Positions 22,157 to 33,675 are shown, counted from the first letter of the stretch. The stretch: 64,000 bases of DNA from Miscanthus floridulus (GCF_019320115.1 NC_089591.1:15509169-15573168); one strand, 5' to 3'. Notes: generated from the letters alone by a model not told the origin. Translations and numbers: made by a program.

Positions 22157-22994
22157 AAGGCCATATTAACCTAAGCACCATGCTTAATTTAAAAGGCCAA
22201 TAGATGTACTGTATATGTACCATATATGAGTACACCTAAACCAGAGCATTTGACATAAACACGAGAAGTATGATGAGCAAGTGATACAGAGATAAATTTG
22301 AGTAAAGGAGTTGCTAAACATTACCTTTGCATACCTAAGTATACGTACCGATAGCGTATGTGGATGAAAACTATGAGATTGCTGCAGAAGTTCCTTGATA
22401 GCATATGGTCCATCTTAGGTGAGCAACAAGGCTTGGACACACACACAGTTAATGTGTAGGGACCATGGGCCTTGGTGGTGGCAGCAAAGGTTAAGAAGAT
22501 GAGAATCCTTCTTGCACCACATCTATGCAATGCCTGGTGGTAGATGAAAAAAATGGACCAAAGCTTGCATGTGCACAAAAGCAATACAGGATGGAGTCAG
22601 GTGGCTCATTGGTGTTTATGGTGGCTAGTAGGGCTAACCTACTCCTCTCTCTTCTCTCTCTCTCTCTCTCTTCTTTTTTTAGCTTTATTCCTCTCTTGTT
22701 TTCATCTCCTTTATCATATATTATTTTTTCTCTTTTTTTAGCTTTCTTTCTTTTTTTGATATATTCTTTTAGCCCCCTTTTTAGCAAGACAAAGCTAACA
22801 TCATTTTTTAACCAAGATAGCCTTTGGTGTGTATGGAACTTGTAGTGAGACTCTCACCATTCTCCCCCACACTTGGACTTTTGTGTAAAAGTCAAGTGTG
22901 CCATGTCGGGGTGTCCTTTTTAAGTGTATTCAATCACCAATGGTTATCAAGGTATATAATTGATGCAGCTCCCATGATTTCAAGCCCTCTATGT
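22157..22994 (-). mobile_element. Internal part of antisense Athila-like element
   Basis: On the minus strand, 22164-22215 matches the plus-strand Athila-like element around 42920-42960 (the AACCTAAGCACC ... TTAATTTAA segment). This places the stretch inside a second, minus-oriented member. It contains a CT microsatellite and a CCCCCACACTTGGACTTTTG segment near 22864-22883. No coding remnant is clear. Confidence 0.55.
22645..22672. repeat. (CT)n microsatellite
   Basis: A run of CT dinucleotides with a few interruptions, followed by T-rich sequence. Confidence 0.9.
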
Positions 22995-23367
22995 CCCCTA
23001 TTCTTCTCGATCTTGACCTGAAATGCTTAGCGACCAAGAATACCCGAAGGTGCATACTAACTTGAAAACTTGTTCTTGCTTTTATTGATAAGAAAAGTTA
23101 GTTTTTTATGATAATCCAGGGTATCTCCCGCCAGTGCTTAGTTTATGGTCATAAGCTTGACCGCCAAAGCTAGGACAAAGTTCATAGCCAGAAGCTATGA
23201 TTAGCTTCGATGGTGGTGGCAGTAGGAACTCGTCCTAAGGAGCAGAAAGATTTTTGTTTAAATGGAAGGGCTTCATGGTGAAAAAGAATAAAATGAATAT
23301 TTTTTAAAGGAAGATAAAACACAAGGATACACATGTGGACAACGTTCGAAGATATTACAGCAACCAG

Positions 23368-23385
23368 TTCCCCAGCAATGGCACA
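23368..23385 (-). other. Athila-type primer-binding site, copy 1
   Basis: The minus strand reads TGTGCCATTGCTGGGGAA, close to the tRNA-Asp-type Athila PBS (TGGCGCCGTTGCCGGGGA). It sits nine bases from the LTR end at 23395. Confidence 0.65.
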
Positions 23386-23566
23386 AGAAATGCTTGTTAG
23401 TATTTCTTAACGCATTCAGAAATAATCCACAAGCGCACAGAATTACTATTGTAACATTTCACCTAGAAGTATTTAGGGTATCGTATTTCCATAAGGAATG
23501 GTGGTGTAAGAGTCTCTTAAGCTAGTTCACCTAATGATAACAAGAAGAAGGATAGCTCAGGTAGCG

Positions 23567-23571
23567 AGGTT
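23567..23571. repeat. Target-site duplication, left
   Basis: AGGTT, repeated at 33671-33675 on the other side of the Tat element. The uninterrupted tandem copy at 34400-34415 shows the empty site with a single AGGTT. Confidence 0.9.
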
Positions 23572-25358
23572 TGTCGACATGGAATTTTTGTCCCATGCCA
23601 AGGACACACGCAGCAAGCCAGAAGGGTCCGCTCGATGGAGCAAGATCTACCTAGCTTCAGCGCAGGGATAGTTGATCCTGCACATTCCTCCTGAGGCGTG
23701 CCAGTCAATTTGACCCTGCAATTGACAAGGAGAGAAAGTTCATCAGTAATTAAGGGTAGAACTTGTCGGTGTTGTCAAACAGTCCTGAATGTGCGGCTAT
23801 GAAAGCCGATATTAAAGGAGATCGACAGAATAGCCAATTCCAGCATATTCAAGAGAATAAATCAAGTTAAAGCTCATGGGGTGTGTAAGAAGAATTAGTT
23901 ATCATTCAGGATAAATATCGTTATTTGAGCAAATATGAATCAATGGCAATAAGATATCAACAATAATCGGTCCATGCTGAGCCAATGATTACAAGTAACC
24001 GAACCCCTTTTATATAAAGAAACAATTCAACGCCATTTAACCGTTTGATAAAGATAAATTTAATGAACATGTTAGATCTCATCTATTGCTATGACCAGTG
24101 GGGCATGAGGCAGAATTATGCAAGCCGTAGAAATAACAATAAACTTGACGACCCTAACTCATTACTAATATTAGTGGGGCATGAGGACAGAATCATGCAG
24201 GCCATAATACAATAATAAGATCATGGGGCTAACATATCTTTCAACCTATCTTTACTTCAATTGTCTCATGATGCGAACTGTTCATGACAGCACTCGATAT
24301 CGGCTAAAACAACCAATTCAGGCATAACACACAGTTAAAGTCATGCCTTATCAGGAATAGATCTACCAGATAACGGTCGCCACTCCATGGTGCTAACAGT
24401 GGGGTGTGAGGTAGAATCACACAGGCCATGATAACGGGCCATGGAACGATTCTCACTAGCCAATAAACCTACTCAAGACGCAACATGCCTTAACCACATG
24501 CTATTCACGATCAGGATTGACATAAAGCATCTGATAAAACATAACTCATCATTTAAGGTGTAGATTAAATCAATTTGAGGTTAGCAAACGATGGGCTAAA
24601 CAAGATATAAGGCCGATTTAGGTCAATCCCAATTGGGCAGAGTGATATTGCTGTAATTAGATAAACAATGAAAGCAATAAGCAATATTGGTAACTTAATG
24701 AATCTACCAAAGACTGTCATTCTAAGGTAGAGCCAATAACTTGACCTTGATCTAATTCAAGCAGTGTGGTGTGAGGTAGAATCACATAGGCCATACTTGA
24801 ATTAGACAAGAGTTGATAACTAGCTTATACCGGAGCCGCAGTGGGGGTCGACCGAATCGATGCAACCATACAAATAGAGGTATAAACGATGACAGTACTT
24901 ACAACAAGTAGTGGAGGTCAATCGGATCGATGCAACTGTACTTGCTGAAGAACTCACCGAGATCTACTCTACTCCTACTCCTAAGGGGTGGCTAGAGCCG
25001 AAAAAGTAATTGACTTGTATTTGATTGATTGGTTGTTCTCTACAATAGCCGGGGTCTGATATTTATACCCAGAGTCTAAACATGAATCCTACTCGAGCAC
25101 GATTTGTTACAATCCTTGGCATAAACAAAATATTCCTAATTTAAGATAACTTGGACTCTAATCTTTCCCTTTTTACAGAGTCCGATATGTAGTTCCCTGG
25201 CACCAACCATAGTTCATCATCGCTATCTGCTAACGTCATCCCAAGAGACCTGATTCCAGAGTCATATCTAAATCGACTGACATCGATCCTCCTTGATTGC
25301 CACAATCTTGGAAGCCTACGAGTTCCCACGTTCTTTCTCCCAAATTTTGGTGTAAACA
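23572..25358 (-). repeat. 3' LTR of Tat element (complete)
   Basis: 1787 bases from TGTCGACATGG to TTTTGGTGTAAACA. Its right-hand 287 bases (25072-25358) match the truncated LTR at 33384-33670. It contains four spaced hairpin-forming repeats (24097, 24173, 24398, 24763). Confidence 0.9.
24097..24796. repeat. Four dispersed hairpin repeats in Tat LTR
   Basis: Copies at 24097-24131, 24173-24208, 24398-24432 and 24763-24796 share the frame AGTGGGG ... GGCC. Each holds a 6-base inverted repeat: GCATGA/TTATGC, GCATGA/TCATGC, GTGTGA/TCACAC and GTGTGA/TCACAT, around a GG(C/T)AGAA-like loop. Both arms change together between copies. Confidence 0.75.
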
Positions 25359-25372
25359 CATGCCCCCAAATT
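25359..25372 (-). other. Polypurine tract of Tat element
   Basis: The minus strand reads AATTTGGGGGCATG immediately before the LTR start TGTTTACACC. Fits the minus orientation of the element. Confidence 0.65.
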
Positions 25373-25655
25373 TTGGGATAAAATGGTTTTATTCCAAAAT
25401 TCCAGCTTATTGGTTTACCGTGCCGTAACTGCTCTATCCTGAGATATATGCATAACTCCTAACTTCCAGGCCTGAGTCTCATATAACATCTCAATAGTAT
25501 CTCTTCCGATGCACTCGGCCTTTTTGCCTTCTCTTTTCTTGAGCCAACTTCAACAGCCGACGCCGCCATCACCAAGGCCTTAAAACCTAGCAGATCTGCC
25601 ATTCCATTGAACCGCCATTCAAGCTATCCTCATCAGATCTAAACCTGCTCTGGCC

Positions 25656-28600
25656 ATGATGGTGACCAATGACCACGTTCCTGAGGTATGTTTCCAAGTT
25701 TCCATTCTCCAAGTGTCGGCCGTTACCCTGTATTTCTTCCCTTCTTGAATTTATTTTACCTGATTTCTAGGAAATGAGGAACAAGATCTTGATTCCATTA
25801 GCTATCATTCCTAATGTTTATTTTCTCAGGCGTATGGGTGATCCTGATCCATCTAATTTCATCTGCCAAGAAACCAACCAGATCCCCTTTAAACAGTCTA
25901 TAGTGGATTCATCTTCCTGGAATAAAACTTCCTTTAGAAACTAGCCTAAAGCACCTAAGGGATGGAGAGATTGGTTTCATAGGGTATCCATGAAAAAGGG
26001 CACAGACTAGGAGCTTTATGATCTGAACTAGTGCCTGACACTTTTGTTGTCCAAAATGGAGAGGAATGATTCACTCTTGATCTCTGCTTCTTATTTCTAG
26101 TCTAATGCTCTGAATGCTTTTATCTTTGGCCATGGCCCATTGACCATTACTCTGGCTGATGTATATATGTTGACTGGCCTTAGAATTACTGGATTAGTGC
26201 AACCCTATGAGTACTTGAGTGCTGGCTCCAAAAGATTGGCCAAGATAGCAGACTTCACCGGATGGGCAAGTTACATTTTGAATCACGTCGAAGACGAATC
26301 ACCTATCAGCGAACGAGAATATGTGGCTTTTCTAAACATGTGGTTGGAGAGATTCATCTTTTGTGGGACCTCTTGTGGTCTGACTTATAATCACAAACTC
26401 ATGGCGGAGCACCTAGCATTAGGCAAGGATATCCCTCTTGGAAAATATCTGTTAGGAGCTGTTTATCATCTGATGTACCAGGTGACTGCCCAATTACTGA
26501 AGAATAAACCAATACAGACTATCAGTGGCCCCTGGTGGCTGATACAATTGTGGCTCAATTTGTACATGCACAAGATGGCAAGGCCTGATCTTAGAGACCT
26601 CAGCTTTCGGTCCTCTAATTTTGATGAGGAATATAGAGGCGAAGAAGGAAGAGGTCGACAGTGCATGAATTATGACGAGGCTGCATCGACCATAGCAATT
26701 GATTTCAACATTGGCCACCTCCTCAAAAGGTTTTACAGACGGTTTGATGTAGCTGTCGTGACTTGGCTATCTTATAATGAGGATGATGAACTAACTTTTC
26801 CATTCCAATTTCGATTTGAATCCAGTTGTTCAGATGAGACAGCGGCTACGATATTCAATTCCTTTATTAAGCCATGCGTTCTCCTAGCCGAATTTTGTCA
26901 TGGTCATGGCAAAGTGGTTAAAGGTTCCTCCATTCCAGGCAATCCTCCAACCTATGAGTTTTACAACCCTTCTTTTGTGTCCCGTCAGTTTGGCCTTGGT
27001 CAACTTCCCCCTCGCCTATTCTTCAAGAACATCCTGACGCCGAGAGAGGATATTAGTGATGTGCTGGAAGCTTCTAGAGTCTTTCAATTGGGATCAGACC
27101 TTCCTTCCTTTTCCTTGCATGACTGGGTCAGAGCCAGTTTTTCTTCCAACCTCTTTGACTCCTGGTGGCAAGAATGGCGTTCCCATCACTTCTGTGGTCC
27201 AGTCCATCCTCTATGTATAGCTCTGGACGGGGAGTTTGCTTCTGATGGTGAGGTAATCTTTCATCCTCTTTTTAGAGAAATTACTTGGCGAATTTTCTTG
27301 CCAACCGTTCTAACCAATCTTTTTAGGACATTGAATTCGATCCTCCAAGCCTAGATAGGAGAGGGCATCCTATAGATTATCAACCATCATGCTCAGTTTC
27401 AAGAATGTAATTAACCGCACCTTCCTTGAAGAAGTTGATGAGAACCCCTACCGCTCCAACAATCATGACACGTCAATCCCCAAAGCGCAAGGTGGCTCTA
27501 GGGGTAACTCAGAAGGCTACTACTAGAAAAAGACTCCATAGAACAAGGCCATCAGCTGCTCAGGTGAACGATTCATACTTTACTCAAACTGATGTTCAAC
27601 TTTTTGATCCCATTTTCTCACAGTTATCGAGCATTGCATCCTAGTCTGCTTTAGGTGTAGGACTACTATCTCAGGCACTTGATTCATCACCAACCAAACC
27701 CTTGTCGGTCGATCCTCAATAGGAGCCAATTTCAGTGGAAGTAACCGATGCTTCCACAATGGTAGAAAATGTGGATTTTTCCTTGATGCTTGTCAAAGTA
27801 TTTTCCTTAACTTTTTGATTTACTTAGTCTTTTACCCTTCACCTGACCTTTTACTTGTGCTAGATACTTCTCGAGGAAACATCTAACAGTCCGCTTAGCA
27901 AACCTGCTGGCGCTGAAGATTGTCTTATTGCCATCCATACTCAGGTTGTTGACTCCCTAGCCCAGCAAACCACTGATGGTGAGGGAGTTACTTGCTCCAT
28001 TTGTCCCTTTGCAACAAACATGAATTAAAAATCCTTCCTTGTTATTGCAGACATCAATGCTAGAAGCTTGAAGCCGATTCAACTAGATGTCATCGATGCA
28101 TCATCAGCTATTCTCCCTCTTCTGATAGAGACTATTACGGATAAGGTACTATAGCTTCTTTGCCATCTGCTTTTTGATAAACTGAGTCAAACCTCCTAAT
28201 CATGCTTTCCCTTGTACATAGGCACTCAGTCTTCTAGCCTAGAGCCATTCTCTCAATTTTGAGGAATATTTTGATGAGGATGAAATCAGATCGTCAGCTA
28301 CTTTTTCTAGCGAAGCCCTGTCGGAAGAGACCAGAAATCGGCTAAGACACATATTGCCAATGCTTGAGAAGGACGTAGCCAATCTGATCTGAGACACTGA
28401 CTCAATGCAGAGAGTCTTCTTGGCTATAAAGGGTGATCCATCTCCAACCCTCTCCAAAGTCTTGTTATATTTGTCTTCTTTTGAAGATTAAGCTCTGAAT
28501 GTAAAAAAGATTCAGAGGAACCTATCCAATCGTGAAGCTTTGATGGCCTAGGATAACTCTAACAGGCAAGAGGCTAAAGAGTTGATGTAGCTGGTTGATG

Positions 28601-28911
28601 ATCTAAAAAATTCTTCCTCCAGGACTGATCCAGAGCTTTCCTAGCTAGAAATCAAACATGCTAAACTTGAGAAGGAACTGGAAAACGTGAAAACTACTAT
28701 TGACCGTTGCAAGTTTACTCTGGCCCAAATACCCGATGTCGTCAAATAGAAGAAATAGGAACTGCTGGCCAAAGTGAAAAGAAGTAGAGCCATTCATAGT
28801 AGTCTTGAGAACACTCCTGGAACAGCCGAAGAGTATGAGCAAAAGATTACAGAAGTCGACGTCGTTCGGCTAGAACTATTGAAAATTATCCAGGATGTTT
28901 TGAACTTGTAA
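25656..28911 (+). pseudogene. Antisense plant-mobile-domain-like gene with five exons
   Basis: Exons I infer: 25656-25685, 25771-27797, 27864-27978, 28051-28145, 28222-28911. All four introns (85, 66, 72, 76 bases) begin GT and end AG, and the phases join correctly (0, 0, 1, 0). Exon 2 encodes a region resembling the aminotransferase-like plant mobile domain: GPLTITLADVYMLTGLRITG at about 26130-26190, then conserved Trp/Gly-rich segments such as GPWWLIQLWLNLYMHKM. The last exon is a charged coiled coil. In-frame stops include TAG at 25942, 26008, 26029 and 26098; a one-base frameshift lies near 27323. The gene is antisense to the element's gag-protease. Plant mobile domains occur both in host silencing proteins and in retroelements. 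The function here is unknown, and this copy is broken. Confidence 0.7.
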
Positions 28912-29329
28912 TTCATAGGTTAATACATGTATCTTGTGTAAAACTGATGATGACCATACTTTCCTACTGTCTCATTATATCTTTCGTTTCGTCTAAAGTG
29001 CCGATTTATAATAGCCGATCCTAGACTTCTGATCTCAATCCATTGAGTCTAAAAACATAGCTTTTATTAAGAGAACCCTTTGATTTTTTGCCTTTAGTTG
29101 CTCAATGTCGTACTTCCATCAGTATTAGTGAAGTGGCGCTTCGCCTTCCATTAATTGCAGTTGCCTTTTACATGTCCCGAGGCGTCCGCCTCTTCACTTT
29201 AGGTCTTCAAAAACAAGCCGATGGTTTCAGCCTCGAACGCATCTCCACTAGCAACTATTCCTTTGCACTTCTCCACCTTCCAAAATCCTGTAGCAGTTTC
29301 CTTCCCTTCTCATAGATCTAATCAAATCC
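28912..29329. other. Spacer between the two antisense genes
   Basis: AT-rich after the stop at 28909, then a mixed stretch with GCCGAT-containing repeats typical of this element. A short ORF at 29088 probably overlaps the promoter/leader of the next gene. Nothing else is supported. Confidence 0.4.
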
Positions 29330-30191
29330 ATGGCCAGCGAGGATAACCACATCAAGCGAGCAGCGGAGGAGAACATGCCAGTGAGTCAGCATCTCCGACG
29401 TATGAGGTGAGATTGATGGCTTTTACTCATGGCAATGGTCTACAAATCTTCTATTCATAGCGATGAACTCTTCTACCTTATTCCTAGGTTCGTCGTGAAC
29501 GATAGCCTTTGTCCTCTTCCTAGGGCCAACAATTCCTCCGACGTTGTGTCTTCTGCTTTGGCTTTGTCGTTAGACTCCTCAGACTCGTACAATGGCGACG
29601 ACGCCCTGTGCTTCCTTCGAGAGTGGAGGGTGGCTCAAAACTGCTATTTCGAGGTGACTCAAGAGAATGGCCAGCTCAAGATCCGCCTTGGAGTTTCTTA
29701 GGCCGCTCTTCATGCAGCCGAGGAGGAGGCCAGCGCTGTCCGAGCGTGGCTAGCCAAATCTGACACCACAGTGGCGGGTAAGATGAACTCCATGGAGGTT
29801 TTTCATTCCAACTTCCATTATCTTCATCTTGATAGTATTCTTGTTTTTGTGATTATCAGCCCTGACAGCGCAGTTGGAATCTCTCCAACTAGCGGCGAAC
29901 ATGGCCATAGATGCCGTCAATGCCTGGGGTTCCCCTATTGACGCCTGTCTCCAAGACGTCTTGGCACGCATTTAGGAGATCGCCCTCCATGGTGTTCATC
30001 ATGGTGCGGTGATGGTGCTGACCGCGGCACAAGTCTAGACTAGGTACGAGCTCCATGCCATGGAGACTAGTTTCCCAATGGGCGACGGCCCTAAGGAGCA
30101 TGAGGACCTGCTTAAAGAAATTGTCATGGCAGCGGAGGCCATAGTAGACATCATATCCGCCCAAGATGTGGTGAACAAGATCTTTGGTTAG
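29330..30191 (+). pseudogene. Second antisense gene: three-exon helical/coiled-coil protein
   Basis: Inferred exons 29330-29406, 29524-29777 and 29860-30191. Introns start GTGAG and GTAAG, end CTAG and TCAG, with phases 2 and 1 joining correctly. The protein starts MASEDNHIKRAAEE, continues with an Asp/Ser-rich part and the helix CFLREWRVAQNCYFEVTQEN, and ends with alanine/leucine-rich helices (LTAQLESLQLAANMAI, ALHGVHHGAVMVLTAAQV). In-frame stops at about 29699, 29972 and 30038 are all TAG. The TAG at 30189 may also be a changed codon; the next stop is at 30213. A relative lies at 39256-39968 in another Tat fragment. Function unknown; no catalytic motif seen. Confidence 0.65.
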
Positions 30192-30215
30192 CTTGTATCT
30201 AGGGTCATCCGATGA

Positions 30216-30731
30216 ACAAAGACTCATGTTCTTTCCATGAATGTACCTCAGTACAATGCTCTCACATATGACTATTTTTATCTTTTGCTTTTTGTTCTAT
30301 AGGCGATACATATCGTATCGGCTTTTACTGTCTTTGAAGATTTTTCATTTTTTGAACTAGAGGCGATACCCTTCTGGTACCGGCTATTAGAGCCGAGAAT
30401 GAATCGGCTATCAAATGCTAACTAGGTGTTAGAATAACATACCATAGAACTTTTCATATCAGAAGTTGAACGATTAATCAACCCAGGTCGAACACCCTAT
30501 TAAGCAAAACAGATTTTCTTTAAGAAATCCATTAACTCTGAATCGCACTTACACTTTGACTCAGAATTCACATACGTTGGCCTAAGCTTATCTCCAAGAC
30601 TCAACGCTTAATTTCCTTTTAATCCAATGGCCGACGTGAAGCCATGACTTTTCTTATTAAAACAAACTCTCAGAGCCGATCGCTTGCACCAGCTGTTGGC
30701 TTTCATTGCTGATTTTAATGAAGCCTCCTTC
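30216..30731. other. Spacer between antisense genes and protease
   Basis: AT-rich, with repeated short words (GGCGATAC, TCGGCT, GCCGAT). Convergent transcripts from the two strands would meet here. No coding potential. Confidence 0.45.
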
Positions 30732-31330
30732 CTATGACTTGCCAGAAAAACATTCAAAGTCTCCTAGTTCCCAAAAGATCGGATCGGCTATTACGATGCT
30801 CACGGACTCATCAGCGCGAACTAGTTCAACATCATCTCCATGCCATTGGATCAAACACTGATGCATGGTCGATGGTATGCAACAATTTGCATGAATCCAA
30901 TCTCGACCGAGGAGCAAACTGTAAGACCCTTTCCCATCGATGACGAAGAATGTAGTGAGTAGAGTCTTACTTCTAATTGTTAGTTCAATGTTTGTTGCCC
31001 CTTGAGTCTTAGACGTATTACCTCCAAAATCCTTAAGCATCATGTCAGTCTCCATTAGATCTTCTAGTCCTTTGCCAAGTTTACGAAAAGTAGTGTAAGG
31101 CATAAGATTGACAGAAGCACCTCCATCCACCAATATCTTGTTCATCGGCTTCCCATCGACAAGACCTTTCATATATAACGCCTTTAAGTGCCGATGTTTG
31201 ACTGGTTTGTCAAATATTGCTTGCTATACAACCATCAACTTGGCAACTATCTCCTCATATTCTGATTCATTGAAATTTGAATAAACTACTTGATCTGCCA
31301 GAGCTCTGAATTCTGATGGCAACAGAAAAG
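30732..31330 (-). pseudogene. Tat retroviral-type aspartic protease
   Basis: Minus-strand frame with the active site ILVDGGASVNLMP (the usual DSG/DTG triad reads DGG, as is common in Tat/Athila-like elements), the flap region, and the C-terminal GRDWIHANCCIPSTMHQCLI. Just upstream the same frame reads KHRHLKALYMKGLVDGKP, a Tat-type approach to the protease, with a stop about 15 codons before the first Met. The frame ends at SGKS (30732) and no RT follows. It would mature the gag polyprotein. Confidence 0.8.
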
Positions 31331-33383
31331 CCATTTGGATATTAGCTTATGGTTGCTTTCTATCGGCTATTTGCTTGGTGCGCCACACTTGAGTCTTATT
31401 GGATGCCTGAGCCTGTTCCATCTCTTTATTCCTTAGGCATTGCACCCTTCTCTTCTAGCTTCTTGTTAAATCTCCTAGGCACCACTGGCCTTCCTGCCAC
31501 ATATATCTTCTTTCAGTGCCTTCCTCATCATGATCAGCCTAGTCTTGATCAACGACTCTTTTTCCAAGCCAATCATGAACACTTTTATTTTTTAAGCGCC
31601 GATCCATGTTATTATGATGATATGCATCTTGAGCATGGATAGACCGATGGTTGGTTTGAGATTGCCTATACTCCCGATATTGATTGCTGCATTCTAGACA
31701 GTCATGTCTGGTAGGCAACTTCCAAACCTTCATTCCAGCAATGTCTGAAGAAGGGACAATTCCAATGTAATTTGGCATGTTCCCTTTCATACCTCTCTCA
31801 TTTCAGTTGATGCTAGTATGCTTGATCTTTTAACCAACATTGATAATCCTTTTCCTTCTGCCACTGCCATTTATTCAATAGAATCCGAGATGTGACCCGC
31901 AGCTTTGTCGTCTCTACTTCTGACGTCTTCCCCTACTTGTATCGGCTCTTTTGCTTAGCATGACATCTTCTAATTTCTCTGTACTCATCAGCCGATATTT
32001 GCATCTTGGGATCGACTGTCCTAGCTTCTCTTGATTTGGTCGATGTTAGGACCTTAGTTTTTCCTTTGAATAACCCAGCATCAACCATGTTTTGATCTCC
32101 TGGGAAAGGATTATCATCGACCTTCATTTTCTGAGGCGTATCAAATTTGAGCCTCCCCTGCTGAATAGCTCTCTGTATATGCTGCCTGAAGATTCTGCAT
32201 TCATTAGTGGAATGAGAAGTAGCATTATGGAATTTATAGAATTTCTTATTCTTCAACTGATCAGGGGGCAACATGACGTGACCATCGGGCAACTTGATAT
32301 GCCCTTTCTCAAGCAAGAAATTGAAGAGCTTATCTAATTTGGTGACATCGAAGTCATAGCTCTCTTTGACTCCTCTTCCCTAAGGATTTGGCACCATTAC
32401 TGTCTTTTTGCCCCAAATCCATTCAGCCGTAGCAACCTCTTCTTCCTCATCTTTATAATCGTCATCAATTGAGTATGGATCATAAGCTTCGGGTACTGCG
32501 ATACTCTTTTGGAATTGGGTATCTCTACACATACTCTAGAATTGACTATTGAGTTATCCTACTCATTGAGCCAATTGTCCCAAGTTGTCAAATTCTTGTC
32601 CTAGTAGCTTTTCTTTCCACATCAGCAGCATTCCTTGAACAGCCAAAGCAGCTAGTTGATCATCGGCCAAGTTTAAGGAGAAGCACAAGTTCCTGGTTTC
32701 TCAGAACCTCTGAAGAAATTCAGTGCCCAATTCATTAGTCTTCTGTCTTATAGTTGTCAAATCAATAATCTTCTTTTCTCCAGTCCTAGTGTAAAAATAT
32801 GTAAGAAACTTCTTCTCTAGGTCAGCCCATTTGGCAATGGAATTGACTGGCAATGATGAAAACCAAGTGAAAGTTGGCCCTGATAAGGACAGAGAAAAGA
32901 AATGAACTCAATGGGCATCCTCGACTGACGCTTCACCCAATTATGTAAGATATCGACTGATGTGTTCTATCATGCTTGTACTATCTTGGCCAGTAAACTT
33001 GGTGAATTCTGGGAGCCTATAATTCGTTGGAATAGCGACCAAATCATACCATTCTGGATATGGGCGTTTGTACAAAAAGGTCAGCCCTTTTGGCTTCAGA
33101 CCGAACTAATTTTTCATCATCTCGATCACCCTCAACAATAATTCATCAGCTTGCGGATTTGGATTTCTCTGCACCTGCTGACACATCTGTGGATTGAAAT
33201 CCCGCGTGCCTTGATATCCTTGATTTGGCATCATGTGGAGGGTGTTATAATCTGTGCCATAGTGATAGCCTTATGGAATCTCAATCTGTTGGGTCCTTTG
33301 CTGGCTTGCTGCTTGAAGTCTCTGATTATAGACATAAGGATCTATATCTCAACGGATCCTTTGAATTGATGGTGCTATTTTTT
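31331..33383 (-). pseudogene. gag: Tat gag, decayed
   Basis: Minus-strand fragments read, right to left: a Gln-rich N-terminal part (33100-33370); a retrotransposon gag capsid region around 32640-32990 (SIAKWADLEKKFLTYFYTR); a middle acidic part (32400-32520); and a nucleocapsid-like part at 31933-32316, with YKFHNATSHSTNEC and IQRAIQQGRLKF. In related elements the first position of that motif is Cys; here it is Tyr, so the zinc ligand is lost. Several TAG stops interrupt it. The 5' end joins a truncated LTR at 33384 with no PBS in between. Confidence 0.75.
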
Positions 33384-33670
33384 GAGTCTAAACATGAATC
33401 CTGCTCAAGCATGATTCATTACAGTCCTTGGCATAAACAAAAATATTCCTAATTTAAGATAACTTGGACTCTAATCTTTCCCTTTTGTAGAGTCCGATAT
33501 GTAGTTCCCTGGCGCCAACCGTAGTTCATCATCGCTATCTACTGACGTCATCCCAAGAGACCCGATTCTAGAGTCGTATCTGAATCGGCTGACATCGATC
33601 CTCCTTGATTGGCACAATCTTGGAAGCCTGTGAATTCTCACATTCTTTCTCCCAAATTTTGGTGTAAACA
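33384..33670 (-). repeat. 5' LTR of Tat element, truncated to 287 bases
   Basis: Matches only 25072-25358 of the complete LTR. In the minus orientation it keeps the start of U3 but has lost the rest of U3, R, U5 and the PBS. Without these the copy cannot start reverse transcription. Confidence 0.9.
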
Positions 33671-33675
33671 AGGTT
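33671..33675. repeat. Target-site duplication, right
   Basis: AGGTT, matching 23567-23571. Confidence 0.9.

Larger units (their letters stand above)
22995..23571 (-). repeat. Tandem unit 1, left part (leader + LTR 3' end)
   Basis: Left part of a 730-base unit repeated at 33825-34554. On the minus strand it comprises the last 177 bases of an Athila-like LTR (23395-23571), a PBS (23368-23385) and about 370 bases of leader. The rest of this unit lies at 33676-33824 beyond the inserted Tat element. Confidence 0.85.
23572..33670 (-). mobile_element. Tat-lineage Ty3/gypsy element with two antisense genes
   Basis: Starts TGTCGAC, ends GTAAACA, flanked by AGGTT on both sides. Gag and protease are on the minus strand, so the element is minus-oriented: 5' LTR at right, 3' LTR at left. 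RT, RNase H and integrase are absent. Between protease and 3' LTR lie two intron-containing genes on the opposite strand. Tat-lineage elements (for example maize Grande, whose gene23 I recall as antisense) are known to carry extra ORFs in this place, which supports the assignment. Confidence 0.85.

Noticed and set aside
22525..22845. 106-codon ORF with long Leu/Ser/Phe stretch.
   Set aside because: Translation of the CT/T-rich microsatellite.
24097..24796. CRISPR-like spaced repeats.
   Set aside because: Only four copies, irregular spacing (76, 225 and 365 bases), variable sequence, in plant DNA inside an LTR.
26140..27354. A 404-codon open frame that could be a host gene.
   Set aside because: It is the stop-free part of exon 2 of the antisense gene. 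It lies inside an element framed by a target duplication and has in-frame TAG stops just upstream, so it belongs to the retrotransposon.
29889..30227. 112-codon minus-strand ORF.
   Set aside because: Antisense to the third exon of the spliced gene at 29330-30191, whose plus-strand frame has homology to 39478-39968.
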